A DNA stretch of 64,000 nucleotides from Ascidia mentula (lineage: Eukaryota > Chordata > Ascidiacea > Phlebobranchia > Ascidiidae). Below the pieces are notes generated by a model. That model did no database searches and had not been told where the DNA came from. It was given only the letters and a program-made list of their open reading frames with translations. The position numbers and the translations under genes are program-made. Position 1 is the first letter of the stretch. Each line of letters opens with the position of its first letter. The stretch spans positions 5,892,501 through 5,956,500 of the forward strand of contig OX387200.1 in NCBI GenBank assembly GCA_947561715.1. Direction: 5' to 3'. Below are positions 1 to 10,990 of the stretch, in pieces.

Positions 1-5
1 CAAAA

Positions 6-921
6 ATGGAAACTGGAGTGTCTAATGAAGAAGTGCTTGAAGAAGTGAAGCGTCTTCGCGTGGATATGAAAGAAATGTATTGGCAGATGTTACTCAAGTT
101 TAATGAACAATTGATGGCACTGCAAAATCAGATGAATTTACTCAATCAAAACATGGTATTACTCAACAACTCCAAACCAACAGTACTTAATTCAGAAGAT
201 GTGTTTTTTGAGAAAAAAGTTTGTCAGAGATTGCAACAAGCTTCTTCTGAGTGGGCCGAGGTTAATGTTGATGAAATTGACAATGTGGATGTCATGCCCA
301 AATCGTCTGAAAGTGACGATGGAATGTATGGGGATGAAGAAGAAGAACAGACACAAGTCCCAGTTGTTTTAGAAGTGACAACTTCTAACACAGGTGCCTT
401 AAACGAGATGATGAATACTGACAGTGTCAACTCCGCGGAGGAAAAAAACATAAAAGAAGACTTGGAAAAAGGTATCGACACTGTGAGTCCTTACACGTGT
501 TTGTCCAGACACATGTACGAAGAATCTAGCCACATAGCCAATTGCAAGGACCGACACTGTATGCTTTGCAAAAGCTTGTGTGTAACAGACCAGAACAATT
601 ACAAACCGACCCAGAAAAGTCCTTGGAAATGTGCAATTTGTCAGAAGTATTTTCGGCGTAAATACAATTTAAAAAATCACATGAGATGCCACACAGGAGA
701 AAAACCATACCAGTGCAAAACTTGCAAGCGTTTTTACCGCTCCAAACAGGCTTTGAATTACCATTCACACAAACATAACATCAACTACCAACAAAAGCTT
801 CAAAGCAACAAAACTGAACTACAATCTGAACAACCGGTAAGTTGGCATTTTCTAGTGAAATGTACTGACACTAAATTCAGTTATGTTATAAAGCATTTTC
901 TTTCAGGAATATGCTGCATGA
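6..921 (+). CDS. C2H2 zinc-finger protein, two fingers
   Basis: Predicted as join(6..836, 907..921), 281 aa. The N-terminus (about residues 1-55) is rich in L, M, Q and N and looks coiled-coil; residues 95-155 are acidic and low-complexity. Two C2H2 fingers follow, C209-C212-H225-H229 and C237-C240-H253-H257, joined by the classic linker TGEKPYQC, so it is probably a nuclear nucleic-acid-binding protein. A C/H-rich stretch before them (about residues 167-195) may be a further, non-standard zinc site. A GTAAGT donor at 837 and a TTTCAG acceptor before 907 define a 70-nt intron; splicing ends the protein with EYAA, whereas intron retention would give 310 aa. The ATG at 6 has a good context (AAAATGG), but the window begins 5 bases upstream, so an earlier exon cannot be excluded. 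The target is unknown. Confidence 0.75.
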
Positions 922-1270
922 CAACTGCTGTGCTTTGATAAGCAAGGCAATATGCATCAGGTACATAAAAAATAATGACAGTATTGCTTATATTTTCTTT
1001 AAATAAGAGGATTTTATGATGCAGATCTCGAATGACAAGCAGATTTAACATTCAAGATATGTCATGAATCGCGTAGAACAAAGACTGTGACTAATAAAAG
1101 CTATTTGCCAAAAAAATTTATACATGTAGTTTTCATGTTGAGCAAAGTCACTTTCACCACTTGGCTGGTCTGTAAGGAGGCAAGAATATTGAAAATGTCA
1201 ATGCTCATTTACCAGTAGGCATTCGTTTTGTTATTTTATTAGCAACAAATGTAACGTAATTCACAGAAAA
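922..1270. other. Tail-to-tail intergenic spacer with poly(A) signals
   Basis: The spacer lies between two convergent genes. An AATAAA at about 1093 suits the zinc-finger transcript, and TTTATT at about 1235 is an AATAAA on the minus strand, about 30 nt past the MRPS18C stop. No gene is seen. Confidence 0.5.
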
Positions 1271-2202
1271 CTATGATGACTTCTCTTCTACAGTATTAAT
1301 ATCTCCAGCAAAATCACTTAATTTGTCCATGAAACCATAAGCTAATACAGGATCCTCTAAAAAGGCAGATTCTTTGTATGAATATGGCATGAAACCAGCA
1401 TATCTGGAAAGTCTGATGGCTCTTGTCACTTCTTTATATTTTCGGTCACACAAATCTAAAAGTTGGCACAACTTCAAAATAAGTGTGATTCATATAATAT
1501 TCTGAAAGCAGAATCGTAGTCATGAAAGCACTGATCAAACGCATATAGCTCAATAAAACTGTATAATTGGCTTGATTGTAAAAAGTTTTAGTGGTAGTCA
1601 GAAATTTGCAAAAACATTATGCATGAAAACCGTTTTTTACAAAAGCTACCAGTCATAACAACAAATATGATTTATTTTGTTAAAATTGGTTTGGTTTCTT
1701 TTGTAGGCAAATATTCATTAGTGTATTTTACAGTAAGCATTGTCAGCATCTGCACCATAAAACAAAATGAGAATTACTACTAAATTAAAAAGGCCTAATG
1801 CGCATTGAGTATGGCCAGTGCAGAACTGAAAACCTTATCAGAATTATAATTCTCAACCAAATTAGTCTTACTGAGTCAAAAACTATACATACTTGTGGAC
1901 TTCTGAGGAAACTGTAATCCCGACATTGAGGAAACAAACTGAGACAGAAGCTGAACATTTTTGTAGTCAACAGGAACTCCGCATAGCGTACATCTTGGAA
2001 TTGTGCTTTGAAATGGATTCCTCATTCTGACAGGCATGTCCTGGTCCGTTGTTTCTGTTGCTTCATTGAATGGATTTTCCACATCAGTGGGCAAATCATC
2101 TTCTCCAAATAAGTTTGTAGTTGTGTGTAGACCATTTCTGGTAAGAAACAGAGTGCGAGCACACACTATAGCAAAATGGGCATCAAGACTACTTCTTAGC
2201 AT
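1271..2202 (-). CDS. MRPS18C: Mitochondrial small ribosomal subunit protein S18C (bS18m)
   Basis: complement(join(1271..1455, 1893..2202)), 164 aa. It is a structural protein of the mitochondrial small ribosomal subunit. The core CTLCGVPVDYKNVQLLSQFV and, after the intron, STNLCDRKYKEVTRAI followed by GFMPYSYK match remembered vertebrate MRPS18C (CVLCG-VDYKNVQLLSQFVSP, TGLCGKKQKEITKAIKRA, GFMPVTYKDP) almost residue for residue. The N-terminus starts MLRSSL and is rich in R and hydroxyl residues, as expected of a mitochondrial targeting sequence. The intron is bounded by GTATGT (from 1892) and TTTTAG (to 1456) with phase 1, which restores the conserved LC motif. It is slightly longer than human MRPS18C because of an acidic linker at about residues 32-60. 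It is single copy here and convergent with the zinc-finger gene. Confidence 0.9.
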
Positions 2203-3183
2203 ATTTTTTTATCGTACAATGCTCATCTGCAAAGTAATACTCTGGGCTAACTGAAACATCAGTTATAAACAAATACTACAACGTAGACAGAAAAGTCCAA
2301 AAAGGGTGTTCCAAACCAGAGCATTAAAGACCACAGAAACGTTTATAATAAAAACTTGTGGGCCGCACAAAGAAAAACTTTGTTGCAATTAGTTTTATGC
2401 CTTAATTGACTTAAAGTTATGTTTCGGTATGCCTAAAAGAATTTGGGTTTCTTAAGTGTGTTTTGCTACAAGTAAACTGAACCAATTTGTTGTTTCTTGC
2501 TTTTAATTATTGAGTCCATATCCACATCCCTTACGAGTACAAAAAAAGAATAAAAATAGTGTTTCAAGGCCGGGTCCACACACACGACGCTGGTGGATTA
2601 TTTGTTTGTTTGTTTCATTACCTTACTGCTACGCTCGCGAGAAAGCTTGAAAGCATGAGCTTTTGGTCGCAAGAGGTCGCGGCCTGCGATCGCTAGGCGT
2701 ATTACGCCAGCGACTTGCCGGTGAGCGGATATGCCGGCTTCGGCGTTTTTTCATTTTTCTGGTCCGCAAGCTTTAGAAATGTATTGAGTTGAGAATAAGA
2801 GTTAGATGTCGGCCAGAGTACCGTTAACTTCCATTTCTTTTAAACATTAACCACAACTTATTTTGTTCAAAAATTCTTAGTAAACGTCAATAGACAAAGC
2901 ATTTTACATTAAAAACTGAAGAATAATTGTGTTAAATGGAGATCCCTATTCATATGTACTTTCAGAGTTTTACTGTTAAGAACACAACAACCAATTAACT
3001 CACATCTCGAATTGGCTGCTTGTTCCCATGTTTTTGAAAACGCACATTTTGATGGTACAAAGGTTTGGAAAAACACAAAAAATAATTTGTTGTCGCCATG
3101 TGGGGTGAAGGCCCCGTGCCTGTCAGGTATTAGGCGCCAAAAACGGTGAAGAGCACTGATTTGAAAATGTGTTGCAAAAACAA
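2203..3183. other. Intergenic; GC-rich transposon-like patch at about 2571-2770
   Basis: No gene is recognised. A locally GC-rich stretch starting GGCCGGGTCCACACACAC, with repeated GGTCGC/GCGATCGC words and a short GTTT run (about 2600), contrasts with the AT-rich surroundings and resembles an end of a degenerate MITE. A second terminus was not found. Confidence 0.3.
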
Positions 3184-3240
3184 CTACCACACACAATAAC
3201 CCCCAGCAGTTAATTTGCTACCGAAAATGCCAATGCTTAG
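3184..3240 (+). repeat. Direct repeat copy 1 (partner 4012-4062)
   Basis: About 50 nt beginning CCACACACAATAACCCC and ending ACCGAAAATGCCAATGCTTA recur at 4012-4062 with a few differences. The pair flanks the minisatellite and the GPCR relic, suggesting a local duplication or a recombined insertion. Confidence 0.7.
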
Positions 3241-3261
3241 CTCAGCCACAGGAATGTCATT

Positions 3262-3510
3262 TCCTCTAGTCCCATCACGCGGATGTTATTTAAAGTAGTC
3301 CTCTAGCTCCACCACGCGGATTTTATTTAAAATAGTCCTCTAGCCCCATCACGCGGATGTTATTTAAAGTAGTCCTCTAGATCCACCACGCGGATGTTAT
3401 TTAAAGTAGTCCTCTAGCTCAACCACGCGGATGTTATTTAAAGTAGTCCTCTAGCTCCACCACGCGGATGTTATTTAAAGTAGTCCTCTAGCTCTACCAC
3501 GCGGATGTTA
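3262..3510 (+). repeat. 37-bp minisatellite, about 6.7 copies
   Basis: Copies begin TCCTCTAG at 3262, 3299, 3336, 3373, 3410, 3447 and 3484, each containing CACGCGGATGTTATTTAAAG. The period is exactly 37 bp, and the copies differ by single substitutions, mostly in the CTCCACC/CCCATC part. The last copy breaks off after GGATGTTA. Confidence 0.95.
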
Positions 3511-3554
3511 AAAAAGTTCTTTAGTTTCCAAATAGTAAAAACGGTTTCGAATTT

Positions 3555-3890
3555 TTCATTCTTTTCCAGTAAATTTTTAAGAAAGTCGAAAAATTCATGC
3601 AAAAGTTGATACCTAAACCTAAAGCTTTCCAATAGAACATCACAACAATAATGCTTTTTGCATCACAGTCTGTGCAAAAATAAGTAAAATATTACTCTCA
3701 ACTGCACCGTACTCACTATTCATGACGTCACATATGGCCAAGAAAGAAGCTTTCACGTAATCTACTTTTTTTCTTCCCGCTTACTCGTGTAATAAACCAA
3801 CACCACAACCAACACATTGAAGAGGATCACTGCTACACCTATAATACAAGACAGGAAAGCAAAACTACCACAGAAGAACTGCTGTAAAGC
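3555..3890 (-). pseudogene. Decayed GPCR relic (exons 2-3 of the local family)
   Basis: The reverse strand of about 3716-3880 matches exon 2 of the neighbouring receptors (CTTTCCTGTCTTGTATT, then VLVVV- and TKxRE-like coding), and about 3560-3690 matches the start of exon 3 after a TTTTTGCACAG acceptor. The reading frame is interrupted by stops and small indels, for instance a stop inside the positively charged loop after TM1 and an extra T-run. Later exons are not seen downstream; the minisatellite lies there instead. It is a dead copy of a host GPCR gene, older than the intact paralogues because it is more diverged. Confidence 0.75.
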
Positions 3891-4011
3891 GAGTAACCAA
3901 CTTCAGTAAACACCGTTACTTTAGTATAAGGAAGATAAAAGAAAAAAATAATAAATACATACCACTTCTTTCAGACCATCATGAGAATTGTTTTCAATCA
4001 ATTTATTTACA

Positions 4012-4062
4012 ACCACACACAATAACCCCAGTTAATTTGATACCGAAAATGCCAATGCTTAC
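4012..4062 (+). repeat. Direct repeat copy 2 (partner 3184-3240)
   Basis: See the partner copy. This copy has TTTGATACCG where copy 1 has TTTGCTACCG, and it lacks the short CCAGCAG insertion. Confidence 0.7.
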
Positions 4063-4828
4063 CACCAAAATTTTTATTTTTTTTTACCTTTTCGAGTCTA
4101 CGGCACAAGTAAAATGCTGGCTTGTCTTAAAACTGTGCAAAAACAGCGAAGTAACATAGGGCATACAAAAACAAAGGTTGTGTCATGTAAGTTTGGTGCG
4201 ATCTTGCAGCATAATAGTGAAGAGGTGTCTCAACAATATACCCAAAGACATTTAAGACCAGTCTTGGACCTACCATATTTACTGAGTTTGTTTGCATGGA
4301 CTGTTTGCTGGAGTTAAGTTACCACCTGGATAGCGAGATGATAGAATGGAATATATAATTCCTATAGTACCAGCCAATCACCTTTGGCATCGATTTGGCA
4401 TCGATTAAATTTCAACAAGAACGATTACAGGAGCGAGAAAAATGTTATTTTTGAAAAAAAAAAATAAAACATATCTAATCGTAGTTTCGAACACGAGTAA
4501 AAGGGTACAGCAAATATCAAAGGTTACAAACATAAAAACGCATAATTTCAGCATCGTGTTCTTCTTGGTAAACGGAATTTGTTTATTTGATGTAGGTGTC
4601 AAGCGGAACAATGGCCATTTAGTTCAGGCAGCAGGAAAGGATGGAGATGTAGTTAATATAAATGGTGTTTGTAAACAAAATCGGACATAAACTACTTTGC
4701 GTTCTGCAGAAATACGGATTAGGGGAAGTTTGGTAAACAGCTTTTATGACATGTTTAAGGTACATCCTCTGTTATATTTCAGTCAAGTGACTTTCCACAA
4801 TCTCTGTGTTTTAGACCAAGCAAAAATA
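4063..4828. other. 5' flank of GPCR1
   Basis: No gene is recognised. Part of it (about 4480-4640) recurs, diverged, at about 7300-7430, where no receptor follows on the same strand. Confidence 0.4.
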
Positions 4829-6527
4829 ATGAATTATGCAAACTACAGCATTTTCTTTAACTGCGCTGTGCCCGCATTTTGTTCATTTGCAGCCTCAACC
4901 GATTGCTACCACACGGTGTTATTGAATTGCCAGCATTGCAGGTAAGTAAAGATAACATTCTTGAAACATAAAGTGGGAAAATTTTCACAAATAAAAACAA
5001 TCGTCAGAAAAGATAATTTTACTTGTTTTTCAGCACTTCTGCCGCGGTAGTTTTGCTTTCCTGTCTTGTATTTCTGGGTGTGGCACTGATCCTTTCCAAT
5101 GTGTTGGTTGTGGTGTCGGTTTATTACACGAAAACGCGGGATAGAAGAAAATTAGATTACGTGAAAGCTTCCTTGGCCATATCTGACGTCATGAATGGTT
5201 AGTGACGTAGTCACGTCAAAAGTAATTCATTATTATGGACCATATTATTTTTGCACAGGTTGTAATGTTCTGTTGGTAAGCTTCAGGTATGGTATCATCT
5301 TTTTGCATAAATCTGTTGCCGAGATGCGTGAAATTGAAAAGCGTTCAGTGGGCACCGCGGAATCGACAATAGGAGGCATTTCATTATTTTCCGCCTATAT
5401 GCTTTCTGTTTACCACTTGTTGTATATGAGCGTTCAAAGATTTGCGGCCATCAAGTTTCCTTTCAGATATAGAAGGCTATCGGTCGGAACAGTTGTTATT
5501 CACTTGTGTGTACTTTGGGTCGCATCCGTTGCAATTTCGATATGGCCAAGTAAGTTCCATTGAAAATTTTCACAATGACCACAATGCGTACTTATTTCCA
5601 GCAAATTAGAAAGATTCCAAAACTTTTCATATTTTTTCCTTCAGTGTTTGTTTACCAAAACTACGAATGGCAAATATATGGAATGGCATTTCAATTTTTC
5701 CCGGCGTTGTCATCAGCTACCGCGTCATCAAGCTTTCGCCCAATACTGATTTCCTTATCTGTGCTTTTTTCAATGTGTCCATATCTTATCGTGGTAAGCA
5801 CAATTGTGATGTAAGCTTGCAATCAGTCAAAATTCCAAAAGTAAGAATTAACAAATCGACCAAGGAACTGAACCATAAACTGCATTCGAACGCCTGTTGG
5901 ATGCACACAATAAAAAGAACTTGCTTTATACAGGAACTGACGATAGCCGTAGGGCGAAATATACATTCCTTTTTAGTAAATCTCTTTTCAAAGCAACCGC
6001 TTTTTTTGTGTTGTTAGATTGTTGACGCTTTAAACCTCGTATTAAAACATTTTACAGATAACACTAACCTTCTGGACAGCCTGCATGGCATGGAGGCAAA
6101 AACAAAAATCTCTGCGTTTAAGAAACTCCGCAAGAGTTCAAACCTTGGACAAGGAGCTGCATTTAATTAAAATGACCTCATTTATACTGCTTGGCTCAAC
6201 TTTGAACATAGGTAAAACTACTGTGTCCATAGTTGCATCGATATTAAATTTCTTAAACATCTTTTTCAGTTCCGTTTTTTGTTCAAATTGTCTATGCCAT
6301 GTTGGGTTCGATTCCATGCGAAAATGCCTCCCTGTCTTACATCATTGCCTACATTTTGTCAATCTCCAATGGGTAAGTATATGTTTCCTGTGAGAGTCTA
6401 TTTCTATCGACACGCAATTTTGTTAAAATTGATTTATTTCAGGTTGGTTAATGTTGTTGTGTACAGTGCGTGTGACTCGGTTTTCCGCAACACGGTGGCA
6501 TCAATATGGAACAGGACACAACAGTGA
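4829..6527 (+). CDS. Rhodopsin-like GPCR, orphan (GPCR1)
   Basis: join(4829..4941, 5034..5197, 5259..5549, 5645..5793, 6058..6211, 6270..6372, 6443..6527), 352 aa, all introns GT-AG. It is a plasma-membrane receptor with a short Cys-containing N-terminus (ending CQHC). TM1 is at about 41-65. TM2 holds a SLAISD motif. TM3 ends with SVQRF (Q152-R153-F154 in place of DRY). TM4 has the landmark W179. TM5 is at about 207-245 and is followed by a basic loop WRQKQKSLRLRN. TM6 is at about 268-292, and TM7 carries NVVVY (N328-Y332, standing for NPxxY) and then a short C-terminal tail, VFRNTVASIW. The ligand is unknown. The start follows the three paralogues with the same 113-nt exon 1. It is the only + strand member of the cluster. 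The class A assignment is firm; the subfamily is not recognised. Confidence 0.85.
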
Positions 6528-7692
6528 AATAATTATTTTTGTGATTATTTTTGCAAAAAAAATCAAACTTATGTCCAACTTGTGGCATTATCTGGGTGTG
6601 GTGCGTTTAGCCCAAATTATAAATGTACAAACGACTTCACAAAACGTAAGCAAGCAATGAAAACTAATTTGCCAAAAAAAACAATGAACAAACTGTGCTA
6701 ATGAGAACTCAAACGAATCAGAAATTAATAAGTTGATTTACTCCCCAAGGTTTCCTCATCACACTTTAAGTGTTTTTGTCCAGCCTAGCTTTCAATTATT
6801 TTATTGTGCTTCACATAAACATACGCATCATTTGGTATACTACCTACTTCTGTTTACAGCGCCGTGTGCCGTTTGCAGTTTAACACAGCTATGCAGACTG
6901 ACAATACACAGCTGTCTTGTGTTAAGTTATATTTGTATTGTCGTGAAATAATTGTTTTTTGCTAGTTTGTGAATTCTTCTTACTCGGATAAATTCCACTC
7001 ACCTTCCTTTATTTTTTGAGTAAAATAAAAACATTCTGATCGAAATAACGTTTGGAGAGCACCAGAAATCATATGTGGCACCCCAGCCTTTACACAAGAA
7101 ATCCTTTAGTTTCAAAGCAAACAATGCGTGCTCGTAAAGTTTTAGTGTGTTGTAGGGCCCTTGAAGAGACGTTTGGAATAGCTTAGTCCGATATCATATT
7201 CATCAACTTTCGGGATAGGTTTTGAATCTTTTCATAAATACAAGTAATGGGCAGACGGTCTAACATGAATATTTATATTGGTGTTCGGAACCACGCAGCT
7301 TTTTTAGCCTATATCGCTGGCTCAAAGCAAACACCAAATGTTGCAAACAAAAAACGAATAGTTTCAGCATCATTTTTCCCTTTGTCGAAACGAATTGTTT
7401 ATTTCATGTACATGTGGGCGGAACAGAAACAATATATCCTGGGATTGGTAAATACGAATACACGTTAACTACACTGCGCACCGTTGGAACACGCATTAGT
7501 GTATTTTTAGTTTTTACTCAGAATATTTGGTAGGCTACGCAGCTGTTATTGCATGTTTACTTTTGCGAATCGATTTTCAGATTTCCTTTGTGGTCAAAGA
7601 AGGAAACCATCTGGACATATTTCGGTCGCTGACTCTTTTAATGGAAAGTACAAGAAGTTCGTACTGCATTTGCAACCCTCGCTGTATTTCCT
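6528..7692. other. Convergent spacer between GPCR1 and GPCR2
   Basis: No gene is seen. About 7200-7470 resembles the 5' flank of GPCR1 (separate entry). The rest is AT-rich sequence without long coding frames. Confidence 0.4.
7200..7475 (+). repeat. Diverged copy of the GPCR1 5' flank without a gene
   Basis: Collinear matches to about 4400-4640 include TTTCAGCATC, AATTGTTTATTT versus AATTTGTTTATTT, GCGGAAC and TGTTGCAAACA versus GGTTACAAACA, in the same order and at similar spacing. No receptor exon 1 follows on the + strand, so the downstream gene has probably been lost. Confidence 0.55.
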
Positions 7693-9293
7693 TCAATTGC
7701 AGATTTTGTTTCCATGTGATAATACAGTCTTGCGGAACACTGGGTCGTGCAAGCTGTACACGATAACGTTGATCACCCTAAAACAAACATGCTGCTTTAT
7801 TTTGAAAATGGCTGCGCTATGCATACAATTGTCTTACCCATTTGAAATTGACGAGATGTAAGTGATAAAGTAGGACAAAGAGGCATTTTCGCATGGAATC
7901 AAACCCAACATGGAACACACAGTTTGAGCAAAAAACGGAACTGCAAAAAAATTGAATTTCTTCATTGAGTTTTCAGTGATTCACAATGATTTTACCCATG
8001 CACAATGTTGAACCAAGCAATATAAACGAGGTCATTTTAATCAGCTGCAATTCCTTGTCCAAGTCATGAGCTTTCGCAGAGTTTCTTAAACGGAGAGATT
8101 TTAGTTTCTGCTTCCATGCCATCTGTGCTGACCAAAATGTCAATGCCGTCTGCAAAATGTTTTAATAAGAGATAGCCATTTTCATTCATTCATTTGCCTA
8201 ACTTGGTTGAACAAAATTGTTTTTTAATTGTTTTAAAATTAAATTTTACCGCCAGAGAAACTAGAAAATATATTAGCAATGTGGAGCCAATAATGAGAAT
8301 TGTAAGTGAGCAGCATAGTTGAAGTCTTTGCCTGGCTGTTTGGTCCGCAAGATTGTCTACACGTGTCACACCAAGCTGCACTGTTGGGACCTAACAGGTC
8401 TGCGGTTCCCACAAACCAGAGAATGTACGGGTTTGATATATTTCGCCACAAAGCAGCATAAACCCCAGTCTGTTATGTTTCCATGGCAAAGGTACGAAGC
8501 GTTCCTCATTTAAGTAAAAAAAGGCACTTACCACGACGAGATATGGACACACAGAAAATATTACAGATAAGGAGATCAGTATTGGGCGGAAATTTGGTGA
8601 CATGGTTGGTGATGATAACGCCGGGAAAAACTGAAATGCCATTCCATATATTTGCCACTCGTACTTTCGGTAAACATACACTGAAGAAAAGAATACAAAC
8701 AATTCTAATATCCTTCTAACTTGCAGAAAAAAGGAACCTTTAGGCTACAATAGTCATTTTAAAAACGTGCAATAATAAACTTACCTGGCCATAACGATAA
8801 GACGATGGCCACGACCCAAAGCACACACAAGTGCACAACCACTGTTCGAACAGACGTCCTCTTATATCTAAAAGGGAACTTGATGGCCGCGAATCTCTGA
8901 ACACTCATATACAACAAGTGATTAGCAGAAAGATCGTATGCGAAAAAGAATATAATGCCTCCTATTGCTGCTTCCGCGGTGCCCACTGAGCGCTCTTCAA
9001 TTTTGCGCATTTCGGCAACAGATTTATGCAAAAAGATGATACCATACCTGAAGCTTACCAACAGAACATTACAACCTACACAAAAATGCTAGCGATAAAA
9101 CAGTTACCCCAAAGTTAAATGCAACATACCAGTCATGGCGTCACATATTGCTAAAGAAGCTTTTACGTAATCTACTTTTCTTCTTTCCCGCGTTTTCGTG
9201 TAATAAACCGACACCACAACCAACACATTGGAGAGGATCACTGCTACACCCAGAAATGCAAGACAGGAAAGTAAAACTACCGCTGCAGAAGTG
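7693..9293 (-). CDS. Rhodopsin-like GPCR, exon 1 not identified (GPCR2)
   Basis: complement(join(7693..7777, 7838..7940, 7996..8149, 8532..8680, 8785..9075, 9130..9293)), 315 aa from exon 2 on. All six exons match the lengths of GPCR1 exactly (164, 291, 149, 154, 103, 85) with open frames and GT-AG introns, so the receptor part is intact: TM1 VLLSCLAFLGVAVILSN, SLAICD in TM2, SVQRF in TM3, the basic loop after TM5, and NVIVY in TM7. The 113-nt first exon encoding the Cys-rich N-terminus was not found between 9294 and 10990. A GTAAAG donor at about 9968 could give a start as short as MS joined to exon 2, which is speculative. So either it uses a different first exon or it has lost its start. 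A degenerate foldback MITE lies in the intron before exon 5. Confidence 0.75.
8300..8425. mobile_element. Degenerate foldback MITE fragment in a GPCR2 intron
   Basis: AAGTCTTTGCCTGGCTGTTT, GGTCCGCAAGATTGTCT and CACACCAAGCTGCA follow the order of one arm of the foldback element at 56674-57081 (AAGTCTTTGCTTGGCCGTTT, GGTCGGCAAAGTCGTCT, CACACCAGCTGCA). The copy is diverged and single-armed. Confidence 0.6.
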
Positions 9294-10272
9294 CTGAGAA
9301 ACAAAAAAATTATCTTTCCTAACGAATTTGGCTAGTGTGTCTAGATTTAATTGCATTAAACACTAGAAGAAATGGAAAATACCCTTAGAATGAAATATAG
9401 TTGCATTTTATTTTCAAGAAACTGCAACAGGTCGTTGTTTTGGCGTAATGATAAACAAGCCACAGTTTGAAATGGTCGTATAGGCCTGCTTTATTTGTTA
9501 CTCATATAACTGATAATTTCCACAGAAGAACGACACCCTGTTGACGGGTAATTTGCAGTAATATTTGTTTGCCCCACTTTTATGATACTTGATGTAATTC
9601 AACTTTCATCTATTATGCTTCTGGTAAAGGTCTACACTTGTATTTAAAATTATTTTTCCTATAGTGTCAAAACACTAGAAAAGAGAAAAGAGCGACATAA
9701 GACTGATACGACTTACTGTATTAATGGAATGAACGCCTAAATTAATGATTGCTGGGAAAACACGGTTTGTTTTCATCCAACAATTTATATGTTTTTAATC
9801 GATTCCTCTAAACGTAATTATCTTGTAATGAAAGATTATATATCTGCGCTCATCATCCCATTGTCCAGGTGCTGACTTAGGTAAACAAAATAAGCAAACA
9901 CATAAATATGGTCCAACGCTGGATAGATGATTTTTTCGACAAAGCTTCTTGTAAGGACAGATCTTTACCTCATGATCCAGAAAGCAAATCGTAGTACAGA
10001 TTACATAAACACGATATCAGTGATTGTGTGAATACATCCTTAAATAAAAAAAGGAAACACTAAATATTTTTCAATGTAATTCGTGCCTTGATTTGTCCAT
10101 CTGTTGCGACGCTTTCGTTAATAGCTCATTTCAAATGTCACTGGCCACTGAGAGCGGAAAGCAGGTGAGGACCTAATTCGACGCCAATTTTACCATTACA
10201 TGTGTGAGTTTCATATATATAAGTGCAACGCAGTCAAAACCGAGAGTTATTTGTCAGAAAACAGTTTTATTT
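9294..10272. other. Intergenic, no gene recognised
   Basis: AT-rich sequence upstream of GPCR2 exon 2. It was searched for the family's exon 1 (the CQHC-encoding end plus GTAAGT) without success. No repeats were recognised. Confidence 0.4.
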
Positions 10273-10752
10273 CTAAAGTGGCAATGCAGCCTGGCGGAAC
10301 ACATGGCCGTACACAATTACAATAATCAAACTGCAAAATAGTTTCACATTTTCCAGGTATAGAATAAACAATACTACAAAATTATACGTTGTTATGTATG
10401 GACCATTTTTGTACCAATTATAATTTAATGGGAAGAATGTTTTGCTTGCTGCGACACGATATGGAGTCACACAGAACAGAACCGATGTATTCACATAAAA
10501 AGTTTGTCTCGTCAAACAAGCTTGTTGTCGTTGCTTGTTGGGGATTATGATGCAACCTGACCGTTTCTTTCTCTGTCGTGTCTTGCTTTTCTTATGAATG
10601 AGCACTTCAGCCAGCCACACGTTTGCTGATGAAAAAAGGGTTTTTAGTCCCTTGTGTGGAAATTGCAACAGTGACAAGAATGAATTTAACATTCGATCAG
10701 CAAACAGACGAAAATTTAAAGCATAACATTTTTGAAAATCAATATGTAATGC
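10273..10752 (-). pseudogene. Possible C-terminal GPCR remnant (TM6-TM7) of another subfamily
   Basis: A single open frame of about 160 codons lies on the minus strand, 139 from the first ATG at 10692. After a basic stretch (KTRQRKKR) comes a hydrophobic segment with VLFCVTPYRVA, reminiscent of the TM6 C-x-x-P motif. A second hydrophobic segment ends LIIVIVYGHVFRQ, which resembles the TM7 and helix-8 end (xxVYxxxxxFR) of the neighbours. It does not align with them elsewhere, and there is little room upstream for TM1-TM5 before GPCR3's 3' end. It may be a truncated receptor, a last exon, or a chance ORF; no conserved start is evident. Confidence 0.35.
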
Positions 10753-10990
10753 CTATACGTGTCCGGAATGGTTTGCCGTCTACAGTCACACAAGAACTAA
10801 CTCGGCCGAGAAATCCAATAGGCCTTTCCCAAGCTCATGTGGAATCTGGTACATTACAATGAGAGCACACTCGTACGCTAGCCTATATGAAACAAACAAA
10901 CATTCCTCCACAGCAAGAGATTTGCAGACTTTGCCTAATACAAGACAAAATAAAGTTTGGGTAAATAGGGTTAAGATTCATCGCACCTCA

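Noticed and set aside
2909-3196. Minus-strand 95-codon frame
   Set aside because: No domain, no paralogue and no codon bias; most likely chance.
3262-3510. Regular 37-bp repeats considered as a CRISPR array
   Set aside because: The repeats are directly contiguous without spacers; a eukaryotic minisatellite explains them.
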